Shown here: positions 44,718-53,493 of the stretch, piece after piece
Position numbering within the stretch: position 1 is the stretch's first letter
Layout: each line of letters starts with the position of its first letter
Assembly (NCBI RefSeq): GCF_000385335.1
Contig: NZ_ARWA01000001.1
Coordinates: 4,170,001 to 4,234,000 of the forward strand
Reading direction: 5' to 3'
Source: Methyloferula stellata AR4
GTDB taxonomy: Bacteria > Pseudomonadota > Alphaproteobacteria > Rhizobiales > Beijerinckiaceae
Length of the DNA stretch: 64,000 nt
Position numbers and translations under genes: made by a program
The notes under the pieces: generated by a model
What the model was told of the DNA's origin: nothing
The model's database searches: none
What the model saw: only the letters and a program-made list of their open reading frames with translations

Positions 44718-46111
44718 CCGCGAACCCTTTGCATATCCGACTTAGCCCACCATGGGCCCGGATCAATTGCCGTCCCGTCTTTCCGAAACTCGACATAGAG
44801 AATGGGTTGTGCCGCGCCAATCGCAATAGCGGCGGCCGTCTTGGCCGAACCGTCACCCATCACCGCAACAGGCTCTCCAGCCAAGATAAATTGCCCGACA
44901 TTCACGTTTATCCGATCCATGCCGGCAAGAACAATATAATAACCTTGTCCCGCATTGACGATCAAGAGTTGTCCATAAGTCCGGTAGGAACCGGCATAGG
45001 CAATCCAACCATCGCAAGGGGAAGCAACGACAGCTTGGGCGCGAGTCCCTAAAAAGAGACCCTTTTCCGTCCCCCCGAACCCGTCCGGCGCACCGAAACT
45101 CTTAATCGGATTGCCCGCAGCGGGGAGAGGAAGCATTCCTTTTGCATCAGCAAAAGCTATGGCAGGAGTAAGGCGCGCCGGGTCCTTGAAAGGCGAACCC
45201 TCTAATTTTTGTTTCCCGGGTTCGAGTTCGGCGGTTTTTTTGCGCGCCTCATCGGCGGCCCGGGCCGCTTCCGCCGCACGCGCCGCGGCGGCATCCTCGC
45301 TCTCCATTTTTGCGATCAAATCTTTGAGACTGGCGGCCTGCTTGGCGAGCTCCTGAGCGCGGTCGCGCTCGGCGCCAAGCGTCTGCTCGGCCGTGGAGAG
45401 CGCCTTTTGACGCGCATCGATCAAAGCGGCGAGGCGCTCATGCTCGCCTTTCAGCGATTTCGCTTCCTGCGCCAAGCCCTCGCGTTCAGCCGCAATCGAC
45501 GCCCGCAATTTCACGAGATCCGACAGGTCCGAGGCCAAGGCCTCGGTCTCGGCCCGCATTTCCGGTAAAACCGCGCCGAGCAGCATCGAGGTGCGGATCG
45601 CTTGCAGCATATCTTCCGGCGCGACCAGCAAAGCCGGCGGCGGACGCCGCCCCATGCGCTGAAGCGAGGCGAGCACCTCTGCTATCACGGAACGCCGGCT
45701 TTCGAGCGACCGCCGAATGGCATCCTCGCTGCCGGCCAGAGTCGCGATGCGGGCTTCGGCATCACTCATCTTCTGCTCGCCGGCCGCGGCCTTTTGTGTG
45801 GTATCGAGAAGCGCCGCCGAAAGCCGCGCACGATCGTTGCGCATCGACTCGATATCGGCTTCGATTTTCCGGCGCTGCTCTTCGGAGGCGCCAAGCGTGT
45901 CTTCGATACCGTGCAGTTCGAGCTGGCGCGCGCCCAGATCCTTTGCCGGCGCGCCTTGCGAATGAGCTTCTTGAGCATTCGCGTCGGGCGGCGGAACACC
46001 GCCGGGCAGTTCGGTGCCGCGCAATACAGGATCGGCCGCGAGCGTCGAGGCGATACATAAAGGCAGCGCCGCCAGCCGGGCGCTTTTCAAAGCTGTGCCG
46101 AAAAAGCTCAT
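44714..46111 (-). CDS. envC: EnvC-like murein hydrolase activator with degenerate LytM domain
   Basis: 465 residues: a signal peptide (SARLAALPLCIASTLA), a long coiled coil (about 45-260), a low-complexity linker and a C-terminal M23/LytM fold. The LytM region lacks the zinc-binding H-x3-D and HxH residues, so it is expected to activate an amidase rather than cut peptidoglycan, as in EnvC. It lies between rlmH and ctpA as in related genomes. Confidence 0.85.
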   Translation of the reverse strand: MSFFGTALKSARLAALPLCIASTLAADPVLRGTELPGGVPPPDANAQEAHSQGAPAKDLGARQLELHGIEDTLGASEEQRRKIEADIESMRNDRARLSAALLDTTQKAAAGEQKMSDAEARIATLAGSEDAIRRSLESRRSVIAEVLASLQRMGRRPPPALLVAPEDMLQAIRTSMLLGAVLPEMRAETEALASDLSDLVKLRASIAAEREGLAQEAKSLKGEHERLAALIDARQKALSTAEQTLGAERDRAQELAKQAASLKDLIAKMESEDAAAARAAEAARAADEARKKTAELEPGKQKLEGSPFKDPARLTPAIAFADAKGMLPLPAAGNPIKSFGAPDGFGGTEKGLFLGTRAQAVVASPCDGWIAYAGSYRTYGQLLIVNAGQGYYIVLAGMDRINVNVGQFILAGEPVAVMGDGSAKTAAAIAIGAAQPILYVEFRKDGTAIDPGPWWAKSDMQRVRG

Positions 46112-46169
46112 CCGTCCTGCCGTCTGAATCGCCGAATCAGATTAGCAGCATGAAAGCGAAAGGGGCAGA

Positions 46170-46652
46170 TTATTCCCGATGATACGGGTGGCCGGCGAGA
46201 ATGGTCATGGCGCGATAGATTTGTTCGGCGGCCATGATGCGCACCAGTTGATGCGGCCAGGTCATGGCGCCGAAAGCGATAGAGCGCGTGGCCTCGGCCC
46301 GCAGCTCCGGCGCCAATCCGTCCGGACCGCCGATGACGAGGCCGATGGCGGGTGCGCCTTCATCGCGAAGGGTGCCGAGAAGCGCGGCGAAATCGGTGCT
46401 GCTCGACGCGCTGCCCCGCTCGTCGAAAAGAATCATCTTGGTTGAAGCAGGCATTTGCGCGCGCAGAAGCTTGGCTTCCTCGGTCTTGCGGTCTTCGGGG
46501 CGGCGCGCGCGGCTTTCCTCGATTTCGCGCAGATCGATCGTGCTGAAGCCGAGCGGCCGGCCAGCGGCTCCGGCACGCTCCAAATAGCGCGCAGCAAGAT
46601 CACGCTCCGGACCAGCCTTCAGCCGTCCGACACTTACAAGCAGAAGACGCAT
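46170..46652 (-). CDS. rlmH: 23S rRNA pseudouridine-1915 N3-methyltransferase RlmH
   Basis: 160 residues, the normal RlmH length. The SPOUT knot appears in LVIGGPDGLAPEL, and the C-terminal TWPHQLVRIMAAEQIYRA segment is a family signature. The start MRLLLVSVGRLK is typical. It methylates pseudouridine 1915 in helix 69 of 23S rRNA. It lies downstream of rsfS, separated by two palindromic repeats. Confidence 0.95.
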   Translation of the reverse strand: MRLLLVSVGRLKAGPERDLAARYLERAGAAGRPLGFSTIDLREIEESRARRPEDRKTEEAKLLRAQMPASTKMILFDERGSASSSTDFAALLGTLRDEGAPAIGLVIGGPDGLAPELRAEATRSIAFGAMTWPHQLVRIMAAEQIYRAMTILAGHPYHRE

Positions 46653-46693
46653 CAGGCCAAAAGCCTTAGAGCATGATCATTACGCATGGCCTT

Positions 46694-46776
46694 GATCCGA
46701 AAAGTCTGCAACTTTTCGGGGTCATCGCTTTTCAACGCATGACCTTGATCCGAAAAGTCTGCAACTTTTCGGGGTC
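46694..46776. repeat. Two direct copies of a 30-bp palindrome between rsfS and rlmH
   Basis: The unit GATCCGAAAAGT-CTGCA-ACTTTTCGGGGTC occurs at 46694-46723 and 46747-46776, 53 bases apart. Each copy folds into a stem CCGAAAAGT/ACTTTTCGG. I recall similar sequences scattered through Rhizobiales genomes. They lie in the transcribed spacer and may stabilise or attenuate the mRNA. Confidence 0.8.
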
Positions 46777-46780
46777 ATGC

Positions 46781-47164
46781 TTAACCGACGAGGCGTTCGC
46801 CCGGCCGGTCCATGCCCCACATCTTCTCAAGATTGTAGAATTGTCGCACTTCCGGGCGGAAGATGTGGACGATGATATCGCCCCCATCGATCAGAACCCA
46901 GTCGCCATGCGGCAACCCTTCGACGCGCGGCGTCTGCGTCGCCTCGGCTTTGAAAGCCTTGATGACGCGGTCGGCGATCGCCGCCACATGCACGTTGGAA
47001 CGGCCTGTCGCGATGATCATAGTATCGGCGAGGCTGGTTTTGCCGTGCAGATCGATAGAAACGATGTCTTCGGCTTTGGAATCGTCGAGACTCGTTTGCA
47101 CCGCCTGCACGAGGGAAAGGCCATCAGATCCAATCGGACCAGGGCCCGGTTGAAGCGGCACCAA
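46781..47164 (-). CDS. rsfS: Ribosomal silencing factor RsfS
   Basis: 127 residues of the RsfS/Iojap family: DIVSIDLHGKTSLADTMIIA, ATGRSNVHVAAIADRV, and GDWVLIDGGDIIVHIF near the C terminus. It binds uL14 and blocks subunit joining in stationary phase or starvation. The C-terminal YNLEKMWG motif is typical. It normally follows nadD; here nadD is over 2 kb away with two plus-strand genes between them. Confidence 0.93.
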   Translation of the reverse strand: MVPLQPGPGPIGSDGLSLVQAVQTSLDDSKAEDIVSIDLHGKTSLADTMIIATGRSNVHVAAIADRVIKAFKAEATQTPRVEGLPHGDWVLIDGGDIIVHIFRPEVRQFYNLEKMWGMDRPGERLVG

Positions 47165-47471
47165 GGCAGCTTCACGTGAGGTCGTGGGTAACAGGGTGTC
47201 GATCCTCTTGACGCGCCGGTCATGCGGACCGGTACGGATGAAACATAGCGTGAATTGGCGAAAATTTCAAACGGCGCGAAGCCCAGCAGGGAAGATTGTG
47301 AAGCCTACGGCGGCCTGCGGTACCGCTGGCGCAAGAATTGCTGTTAATTGTTGCAACGGCGCCACATCTCACATTCCAGGCGGTTTCAGTGCGCTTTCGC
47401 GCCAATCATGGGCTTGAACGACCTTTTCCGGCGAGATCACCTGAAGCTGTCGTTCGGGTGCAAGCTTCGAC
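47165..47471. other. Divergent intergenic region between rsfS and the TPR-less GT41 gene
   Basis: About 307 bases. It must carry the rsfS promoter and that of the GT41-like gene. I looked for a remnant of an N-terminal TPR domain in all three plus frames and saw none. No strong palindrome is visible. Confidence 0.4.
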
Positions 47472-48854
47472 GTGGCTTTCGCGATGATGAAAGCTTTGCA
47501 TCGCGCCCGGGCCATGTGCGAATGGGCCGATTTCGCAAAGGCGGCGCCGCGCATGCGCGCCTTGCTCAAGGATATTGCGGGTCAGCTGCCGCCTTTCATG
47601 TTTCTGTCCGAGCCCGGCGTCACCTCGAAAGAGCAGCGCACCTGCTCGGAGCTTTGGATGCAGGACCGCCACGCCGCGAGCGTGGCCGAGCGCGATGCGC
47701 TTGCCTTCGATTTCGATCTCGCGCCCCGCGACAAGATCCGCATCGCCTATCTTTCGAATGATTTCCAGACGCACGCCACATCCATGCTGCTGATCGAGAT
47801 GTTCGAAGCGCATGATCGGACGCGTTTCGAGCCGCATGCCTTTTCCTTTGGCGGCGACGATACCTCGAAAATGCGCCGCAGGCTTGAGGACACGTTCCAC
47901 ACGTTTCACGATGTTTCGGCTTTGAGCGATATCGAGACGGCCCATGCCATCCATGATGCCGGCATCGATATACTGATCGATCTCAAAGGCTATACGGCCG
48001 GTGCGCGCACGAATGTCATGATGCTGCATCCAGCGCCCGTTCAAGTGAACTACCTCGGATATCCCGGCACGCTCGGTGGCGATATTTGCGACTATATCAT
48101 CACAGACTCCTATGTGACGCCGATCGCCACCGCCGCGGATTATTCGGAATCCTTCGCCTATATGCCGCATTCCTATCAGCCGCACGGGCGAACCGGCGAG
48201 ATCGGCAATAAGCCGACGCGCGCTGAAGTGGGCCTGCCCGAAACGGGCTTCGTCTTCTGCTGTTTCAATCAAGCCTTCAAGATCACGCCGCCGGTCTTCG
48301 ATCTCTGGTGCCGTCTGCTTGAAGAGACGCCTGGCAGCGTCTTGTGGCTGCTGCACGCCAAACACGCGGAAGGCAATCTGCGCGCCGAGGCCTTCGCGCG
48401 CGGCATTGGCGCCGAGCGTCTCATCTTCGCGCCCGACATGGGCCAAACCGCACATCTCGGCCGCCTGCAGCTCGCCGATCTCGTGCTCGATACCGCGCCC
48501 TATGGCGCGCATACGACGGCGAGCGATGCGCTCTGGGCCGGCGTGCCGGTCGTGACCTGCGCGGGTGACACCTTTCCGTCGCGCGTCGCAGGCAGCCTGT
48601 TGCACGCGGTCGGCCTTTCGGAACTGATCGCCGCCAATACGGAAGATTATGTGACCATCGCTTCCGTGCTGGCGCACGAGCCCGAACGGCTGGCCAAGCT
48701 GAAGGCGAGACTCGGAGGCACCCGCCTAACCGCGCCGCTCTTCGATGTCGCCGCCTACACGCGGGCGATCGAAGATCTTTACGAGACCATGTGGCGCCGC
48801 CGCCAGCTCGGCGTCGGCCACGGCCACAGGGCGATCTGGGCGTCGACGAGTTAG
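47472..48854 (+). CDS. TPR-less GT41 (SPINDLY-family) glycosyltransferase
   Basis: 460 residues consisting of a short helical lead (about 1-70) and a GT41 catalytic domain: IRIAYLSNDFQTHAT, LIDLKGYTAGART, VNYLGYPGTLGG and PYGAHTTASDALWAGVP near 340. The TPR array usual in this family is missing. The GTG at 47472 is used; ATG 47484 or 47487 may be the real start. It is the second GT41 enzyme in the window, about 35 kb from the first. It is inserted, on the opposite strand, into the normally contiguous nadD-rsfS pair. The acceptor is unknown. Confidence 0.82.
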   Translation: MAFAMMKALHRARAMCEWADFAKAAPRMRALLKDIAGQLPPFMFLSEPGVTSKEQRTCSELWMQDRHAASVAERDALAFDFDLAPRDKIRIAYLSNDFQTHATSMLLIEMFEAHDRTRFEPHAFSFGGDDTSKMRRRLEDTFHTFHDVSALSDIETAHAIHDAGIDILIDLKGYTAGARTNVMMLHPAPVQVNYLGYPGTLGGDICDYIITDSYVTPIATAADYSESFAYMPHSYQPHGRTGEIGNKPTRAEVGLPETGFVFCCFNQAFKITPPVFDLWCRLLEETPGSVLWLLHAKHAEGNLRAEAFARGIGAERLIFAPDMGQTAHLGRLQLADLVLDTAPYGAHTTASDALWAGVPVVTCAGDTFPSRVAGSLLHAVGLSELIAANTEDYVTIASVLAHEPERLAKLKARLGGTRLTAPLFDVAAYTRAIEDLYETMWRRRQLGVGHGHRAIWASTS

Positions 48855-48903
48855 AGTTCGCTGTCCATTCGGAACCGAACTAGTACGAAACGGTTGAGGC
48901 TGT

Positions 48904-49314
48904 ATGGAAACACCTCTCCCACTGCCTCCCTCGCGCCCAAAGACTGTCTTGATCGTCGAAGACGATGGGCTGCAGCGCTTTTTTCTGACCGATATGCTGG
49001 AAGACCAAGGCATGCGGGTGCTTCAGGCAGCCAATGCGCTTGAGGCAATCAAGCAGATTGAGACGCATCCCGAAATTCAATTGCTTTTTACCGATATTCA
49101 ATTGGCAGGCGAGATCGACGGGCTCGATCTGCTGCGGATCGTGCATCTGCGCTGGCCGCATGTTTCCCTGTTAACGACGTCGGGCCGGCTTCATCCCCAT
49201 TATGCGGAATTGCCGAGCGAAGCGCGCTTTATCTCCAAGCCCGTCCAAGAAGGCGAAATGCTGAAAGAGATGAATGCGCTTTTGACCAATCTGACCTACC
49301 CGTCAGGCTGGTGA
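48904..49314 (+). CDS. Stand-alone response regulator receiver
   Basis: 136 residues with receiver landmarks Glu19-Asp20-Asp21, phospho-acceptor Asp64 in LLFTDIQLAGEIDG, the TTSG switch and the lysine in FISKPVQ. There is no output domain. It resembles the small CheY-like proteins common in alphaproteobacteria. It follows the GT41 gene after about 49 bases on the same strand and may be co-transcribed with it; no histidine kinase is adjacent. Confidence 0.85.
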   Translation: METPLPLPPSRPKTVLIVEDDGLQRFFLTDMLEDQGMRVLQAANALEAIKQIETHPEIQLLFTDIQLAGEIDGLDLLRIVHLRWPHVSLLTTSGRLHPHYAELPSEARFISKPVQEGEMLKEMNALLTNLTYPSGW

Positions 49315-49316
49315 AG

Positions 49317-49961
49317 CTACTTCCCGCCTTCCCTTAACGCGGTCGATGACAGCGGCGAGCGCGGCCCGTGCAAAAACACGAAGGTCGGTGGCGAGGCCAA
49401 AGGCAGAAGCGCCGCGTCGCTTTCCTCCAAACGGCAGCCTTCAAATGCTTTCGCGGCTTGCGAATGCGCGGCCTTCAAGGTCGAACCCGGCCTATCGATG
49501 ATCGCGAGGGGCACGAGATCGGCGATGTCGCGCCAGCGTTTCCAATGATGGAAACCAATGAAATTATCCGCGCCCATCAGCCAGACGAAATGGCAGGTGG
49601 GCGCGCGGCGTTTGAGATAAGCGATCGTATCATAGGTGTAGCGCGTGCCGATCCTGGCCTCGACATCGCTCACCGCGATCTTCGGATGATGCGCGAGCTT
49701 GCGCGCCGCCGCGACACGCTCTTCGAGCGGCGCGAGATGGCGCGTGTCCTTTAGCGGGTTTCCGGGCGAGACGAGCCACCAGACGCGGTCGAGCCCCAAG
49801 CGCTTCAAGGCCAAGAGGCTTGCCGCACGGTGGCCCTCATGCGGCGGATCGAAACTGCCGCCGAAGAGGCCGATCTTCTGACCCGGCGCATGAGGCGGCA
49901 GCCGGACCGGCCCAACACTCGTCACGAGAGCGCTGTCACGGACGGATCTGCCCCGTGCCAT
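49317..49961 (-). CDS. nadD: Nicotinate-nucleotide adenylyltransferase NadD
   Basis: 214 residues with the nucleotidyltransferase signature [14 protein letters not shown] and the C-terminal PLSSTALRE. It joins nicotinate mononucleotide to AMP in NAD synthesis. The ATG at 49961 lies inside the end of proA (26-base overlap), typical of the proA-nadD order; a GTG at 49925 would avoid the overlap but lacks a ribosome binding site. Confidence 0.93.
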   Translation of the reverse strand: MARGRSVRDSALVTSVGPVRLPPHAPGQKIGLFGGSFDPPHEGHRAASLLALKRLGLDRVWWLVSPGNPLKDTRHLAPLEERVAAARKLAHHPKIAVSDVEARIGTRYTYDTIAYLKRRAPTCHFVWLMGADNFIGFHHWKRWRDIADLVPLAIIDRPGSTLKAAHSQAAKAFEGCRLEESDAALLPLASPPTFVFLHGPRSPLSSTALREGGK

Positions 49962-51231
49962 GCACCCGATATTTGAATGTGGTCAATTGTTCCAGACCTA
50001 TCGGACCCCGCGCATGCATCCGGCCCGTCGCGATGCCGATCTCGGCGCCGAAGCCGAATTCGCCGCCATCGGCGAATTGCGTCGAGGCATTGTGCAGCAC
50101 GATAGCGGAATCGACCTCGGCCAGAAAGCGTTCGGCCGCCCAATGGTTTTCGGTGATGATGCAATCGGTATGATGCGAGCCATAGGTCTCGATATGATGG
50201 ATCGCGCCATTGACCCCATCGACGACGGCGACGCTGACGATGGCGTCGAGATATTCGGTGTGCCAATCGGCTTCCGTCGCCGGCACCACGCGTGCATCGG
50301 CTTCCAGCGTTTCCGCGTCGCCGCGCACTTCGCATCCGGCGTCGATGAGCATCTTCACCAAAGGCGCCAGATGCGTCTCGGCGCAGGCGCGATCGACGAG
50401 CAGCGTCTCCGCCGCGCCGCAGACGCCGGTGCGCCGCATCTTCGAATTGAGCACGATGGTCTCGGCCTTGGCGAGATCGGCGTCGGCGTGCACGAAAATA
50501 TGCACGAGCCCTTCGAGATGCGCGAAGACCGGCACGCGGGCATCGGCCTGTACGCGTGCGACAAGGCTCTTGCCGCCGCGCGGCACGATCACGTCGAGAT
50601 TGCCGTCGAGACCAGCCAGCATGGCGCCGACCGCGGCGCGGTCCTTCACTGGCACGCGCAAAATGCTCGTCTCCGGCAGACCGGCACCGGCCAGTCCTTC
50701 GACCAGGCAGCTATGGATCGCGGCGGAGGATAAAGTGCTCTCCGAACCGCCGCGCAAAATCGCGACATTTCCGGATTTGAGGCAAAGCGCGCCGGCATCC
50801 GCCGTCACCGCCGGGCGGCTCTCGTAAATAATGCCGATGACGCCGAGCGGCACAGCCACGCGTTCGATCACGAGCCCGTTCGGCCGTTCGAAAACGGCAA
50901 GCACCCGGCCGACGGGATCGGGCAAAGCCGCGACTTCGGCGAGGCCCTGCGCCATGGCATCGATGCGTTTTTCATCGAGATAGAGCCGATCCAGAAAGGC
51001 GCCGGTGACGCCATTCGCCTTGGCCTGCGCCATGTCCTGCGCATTGGCGTCAAGGATCTCGCCGGCCCGCGCCCGGATGGAGCAAGCTGCGAGTTGAAGC
51101 GCCTGATTCTTCGCTTTGGTCGAGGCCAGCGCCAGAACCTGCGCGGTTTGCCGCGCCAGACGCCCGAAATCCGCCATCAGGGCTAAGACATCGCCCTCTT
51201 CGGGGATCGGGACAAGTTTCAGATTTTCCAT
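49936..51231 (-). CDS. proA: Gamma-glutamyl phosphate reductase ProA
   Basis: 431 residues of the aldehyde dehydrogenase fold. The active-site cysteine lies in [16 protein letters not shown], and the NADP-binding region includes [14 protein letters not shown]. It reduces gamma-glutamyl phosphate to the semialdehyde, the second step of proline synthesis. It is separated from proB by a 5-kb block of accessory genes, whereas the two are adjacent in many related genomes. Confidence 0.95.
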   Translation of the reverse strand: MENLKLVPIPEEGDVLALMADFGRLARQTAQVLALASTKAKNQALQLAACSIRARAGEILDANAQDMAQAKANGVTGAFLDRLYLDEKRIDAMAQGLAEVAALPDPVGRVLAVFERPNGLVIERVAVPLGVIGIIYESRPAVTADAGALCLKSGNVAILRGGSESTLSSAAIHSCLVEGLAGAGLPETSILRVPVKDRAAVGAMLAGLDGNLDVIVPRGGKSLVARVQADARVPVFAHLEGLVHIFVHADADLAKAETIVLNSKMRRTGVCGAAETLLVDRACAETHLAPLVKMLIDAGCEVRGDAETLEADARVVPATEADWHTEYLDAIVSVAVVDGVNGAIHHIETYGSHHTDCIITENHWAAERFLAEVDSAIVLHNASTQFADGGEFGFGAEIGIATGRMHARGPIGLEQLTTFKYRVHGTGQIRP

Positions 51232-51334
51232 TACCGACGACCTGGACGCCTCATTCAGCCTAAATATCTAAGATAGCGAAGGTTTAATGCGAGCGCGAGC
51301 CTGACGCTGCCGATTTTTTGGCAAGGGCCTTGCT

Positions 51335-51363
51335 TTGACAATAAGCACCAAAAGCGATCTATC
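51335..51363 (+). promoter_or_regulatory. Possible sigma-70 promoter for the DUF3253 gene
   Basis: TTGACA at 51335-51340 is followed after 17 bases by TCTATC. The distance to the ATG at 51409 and the AGGAG ribosome binding site fit. The -10 box is imperfect, so this is a modest prediction. Confidence 0.35.
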
Positions 51364-51408
51364 GGCTCTGAGAGACAAGGGGCCAAGCATAATGCCGCAG
51401 GAGCCGCG

Positions 51409-51681
51409 ATGAGTGAGCCGCCGAAACTGGCCGATGTGATCCTGGATCTTTGCACCAAGGCGGCGCCTGACGGCACCGTCGATCCGGAAGAGATCGCCAA
51501 AACCTTCACCAAACTGGTCCCGAGCCAGAATATCGTGACCTGGGAAGGCTATCTCCTGCCGGTGCGCGACAATGCCGTCAAACTCGCCCGCGAAGGCAAG
51601 ATCGTGATCTATCGCAAGGGCGTGCCGGCTGACCCCGATACGTTCAAGGGCGTCTATCGCCTGGGGCTGCCGCAAGCTTAG
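51409..51681 (+). CDS. DUF3253 family protein
   Basis: 90 residues of winged-helix-like composition: DGTVDPEEIAKTF, ENIVTWEGYLLPVRDNAVKL-like region and GKIVIYRKGVPADPDTFKG-like wing. The spacing matches DUF3253, a small family of unknown function with a likely DNA-binding-like fold. AGGAG lies five bases before the ATG. It is a single gene, divergent from proA. Confidence 0.75.
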   Translation: MSEPPKLADVILDLCTKAAPDGTVDPEEIAKTFTKLVPSQNIVTWEGYLLPVRDNAVKLAREGKIVIYRKGVPADPDTFKGVYRLGLPQA

Positions 51682-51702
51682 GAATCTGATCACGCCCAAT
51701 CC

Positions 51703-51828
51703 AAACCCTCATCCTGAGGAGCTTGCGTAGCAAGCGTCTCGAAGGAGAGGGTTTGGAATAGGTACAACGGGATGCCGATCCCTCGCCCTTCGAGACGGTG
51801 CCTCCGGCACCTCCTCAGGGTGAGGGAT
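51703..51828. repeat. REP-like palindromic element, copy C
   Basis: Left half AAACCCTCATCCTGAGGAGC, hairpin TTGC-GTA-GCAA, GCGTCTCGAAGGAGAGGG; right half CCCTCGCCCTTCGAGACG, hairpin GTGCC-TCC-GGCAC, CTCCTCAGGGTGAGGGAT. It lies between the convergent DUF3253 and malonyl-CoA decarboxylase genes and could end both transcripts. Confidence 0.8.
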
Positions 51829-51848
51829 CAGATCATCATGTTCACACC

Positions 51849-53342
51849 CTACCCCGCCGCCACATCAGCGGCAGGCTTCGGCTTTTGCCGCCGCGCCACA
51901 ATGCTGGCGATCGCATGAGCCGGTGCCGATTTCGCCGCGGGCGCGTGCGGGACGTGATGCAGCAGCGCCTCGACTTCGGGCGACCGCACCACCAGGCCTT
52001 TCTTGACGAAAATCTCGTGATTGATCTCGATCAGATCCGGATCATAGAGATAATTGACCATGATCCCGAAGGATTCGGCGATGCCCTTGGGCGCCGTGTT
52101 GCCGAGCCAGTTGACGCGCTCCAATCTGGCGCCATTGCCGAGATGGAAGCGGGCGACATAGTCAGTTGGGCCTTTGCCGTCGCGCGCGGCCGTGAGATAG
52201 ACGGCGCAAAGCCGCGTCAGGATAGGCTGCAACACGGAGGCAAGCGCCGGTTCGCTCCACCAGCCCTCTTGCTGCACGATGGCTTTCAGCGCCTCCGCCG
52301 GTTGCGTCGCCGTCACGGCGGCGAGCAAGGCCTGCTCCTCGCCCGGATGCAGCAAGGCGGCGGCGTCTGTCCCGTCATGATCGAATTGCTTCATCAGCCA
52401 TTTCGAGAAACCAGGCACCGGCGACAAGGTCGCGAAATGCTTGAGGCTCGGCAACTCCGCCTTCAATTCCTCGACGACCTGCTTGATGAGAAAATTGCCG
52501 AAAGAAATGCCGCGCAAACCCTCCTGGCAATTCGAAATGGAATAGAAGATCGCCGTATCCGGCTGGTTCGCGCCTTTCTCGGCCTCGTTGCGCTCAAGCA
52601 GCGGGCCAATTGCGGATGCCAGCCCTTTGACGAGCGCGACTTCGACAAAGATCAAAGGCTCGCCGGGCAGCGTCGGATGAAAGAAACCGAAGCAGCGCCG
52701 GCCGGGACCAAGGCGGCGGCGCAGATCGTCCCATCCTTGAATTTCATGCACGGCTTCATGCGTGATCAGCTTTTCGAGGATGACGGCTGGCGTATTCCAA
52801 TCGATCCGCCGCAATTCGAGAAAGCCGCGATTGAACCAGGACGAAAAGAGATGATGCAGATCGGATTCGAGCGGCTTCAGCTCCGGCTGTTCCTTGACCG
52901 CGCGGAGCAGGTCCTTGCGGATATCGATCAAAGTGGCCGTGCCGCCCGGCGCCATGTTCATCCGGCGCAGCAATTCCTGGCGCGGCGGTTCGGCGGCGGC
53001 CGTCAATTCCATCGCCAATTGCGAATTGGGGTTTTCGAGATAGGCCTTGGCCGCCGACATCAGGCGCGTCTCGTCGGGGCTGAAATGTCCCGCGACGAAG
53101 GAAAGGAAAGCCAGCCGGTCGGCTTCGTCGAGCGCCGCATAGGAGCTTTGAAGCTCGCGCGCGAGCGCCGCGCCGGACGCCTCGCCGCGCTCGGACACCA
53201 AAGCCTCGGCGAGACGGAATGTTCGCTCCAAGGGCGGAGTCTGGGGATTGGGAAGCCTGATGAGCTCGCGTCCGCGCTCACTCACAGTGGACCAGATGCG
53301 ATCCAGCCACGACAAGCGTGCAGTTCCTTTAGTGCCCGCCAT
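51849..53342 (-). CDS. Malonyl-CoA decarboxylase
   Basis: 497 residues. The N-terminal helical domain (about 1-160) and C-terminal GNAT-like catalytic domain match malonyl-CoA decarboxylase, which converts malonyl-CoA to acetyl-CoA and CO2. Family segments seen include CFGFFHPTLPGEPLIFVEVA, FYSISNCQEGLRGISFGN and VARFHLGNGA with the catalytic histidine. There is no mitochondrial-type leader. It is divergent from a CaiB/BaiF CoA-transferase gene that could make malonyl-CoA from malonate (inference). Confidence 0.9.
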   Translation of the reverse strand: MAGTKGTARLSWLDRIWSTVSERGRELIRLPNPQTPPLERTFRLAEALVSERGEASGAALARELQSSYAALDEADRLAFLSFVAGHFSPDETRLMSAAKAYLENPNSQLAMELTAAAEPPRQELLRRMNMAPGGTATLIDIRKDLLRAVKEQPELKPLESDLHHLFSSWFNRGFLELRRIDWNTPAVILEKLITHEAVHEIQGWDDLRRRLGPGRRCFGFFHPTLPGEPLIFVEVALVKGLASAIGPLLERNEAEKGANQPDTAIFYSISNCQEGLRGISFGNFLIKQVVEELKAELPSLKHFATLSPVPGFSKWLMKQFDHDGTDAAALLHPGEEQALLAAVTATQPAEALKAIVQQEGWWSEPALASVLQPILTRLCAVYLTAARDGKGPTDYVARFHLGNGARLERVNWLGNTAPKGIAESFGIMVNYLYDPDLIEINHEIFVKKGLVVRSPEVEALLHHVPHAPAAKSAPAHAIASIVARRQKPKPAADVAAG

Positions 53343-53360
53343 GAGAGCCTCTTAGGACCA

Positions 53361-53395
53361 TAAGCATAGTATGTATTTGGAGCGCTATATGCTTA
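53361..53395. promoter_or_regulatory. 8-bp inverted repeat in the decarboxylase/CoA-transferase divergent region
   Basis: TAAGCATA (53361-53368) and TATGCTTA (53388-53395) form a perfect inverted repeat separated by 19 bases, within the 151-base divergent region. It could be a binding site for an unidentified regulator of both genes. Confidence 0.35.
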
Positions 53396-53493
53396 GCATC
53401 AACCCGTCACAGCCTTTTCTAGGCCGAATATATTGCCGCTTCACCGCGGCGATCTGTAGAAATCTGCGCATAAATTAAACAAGGGTGTAAGGG

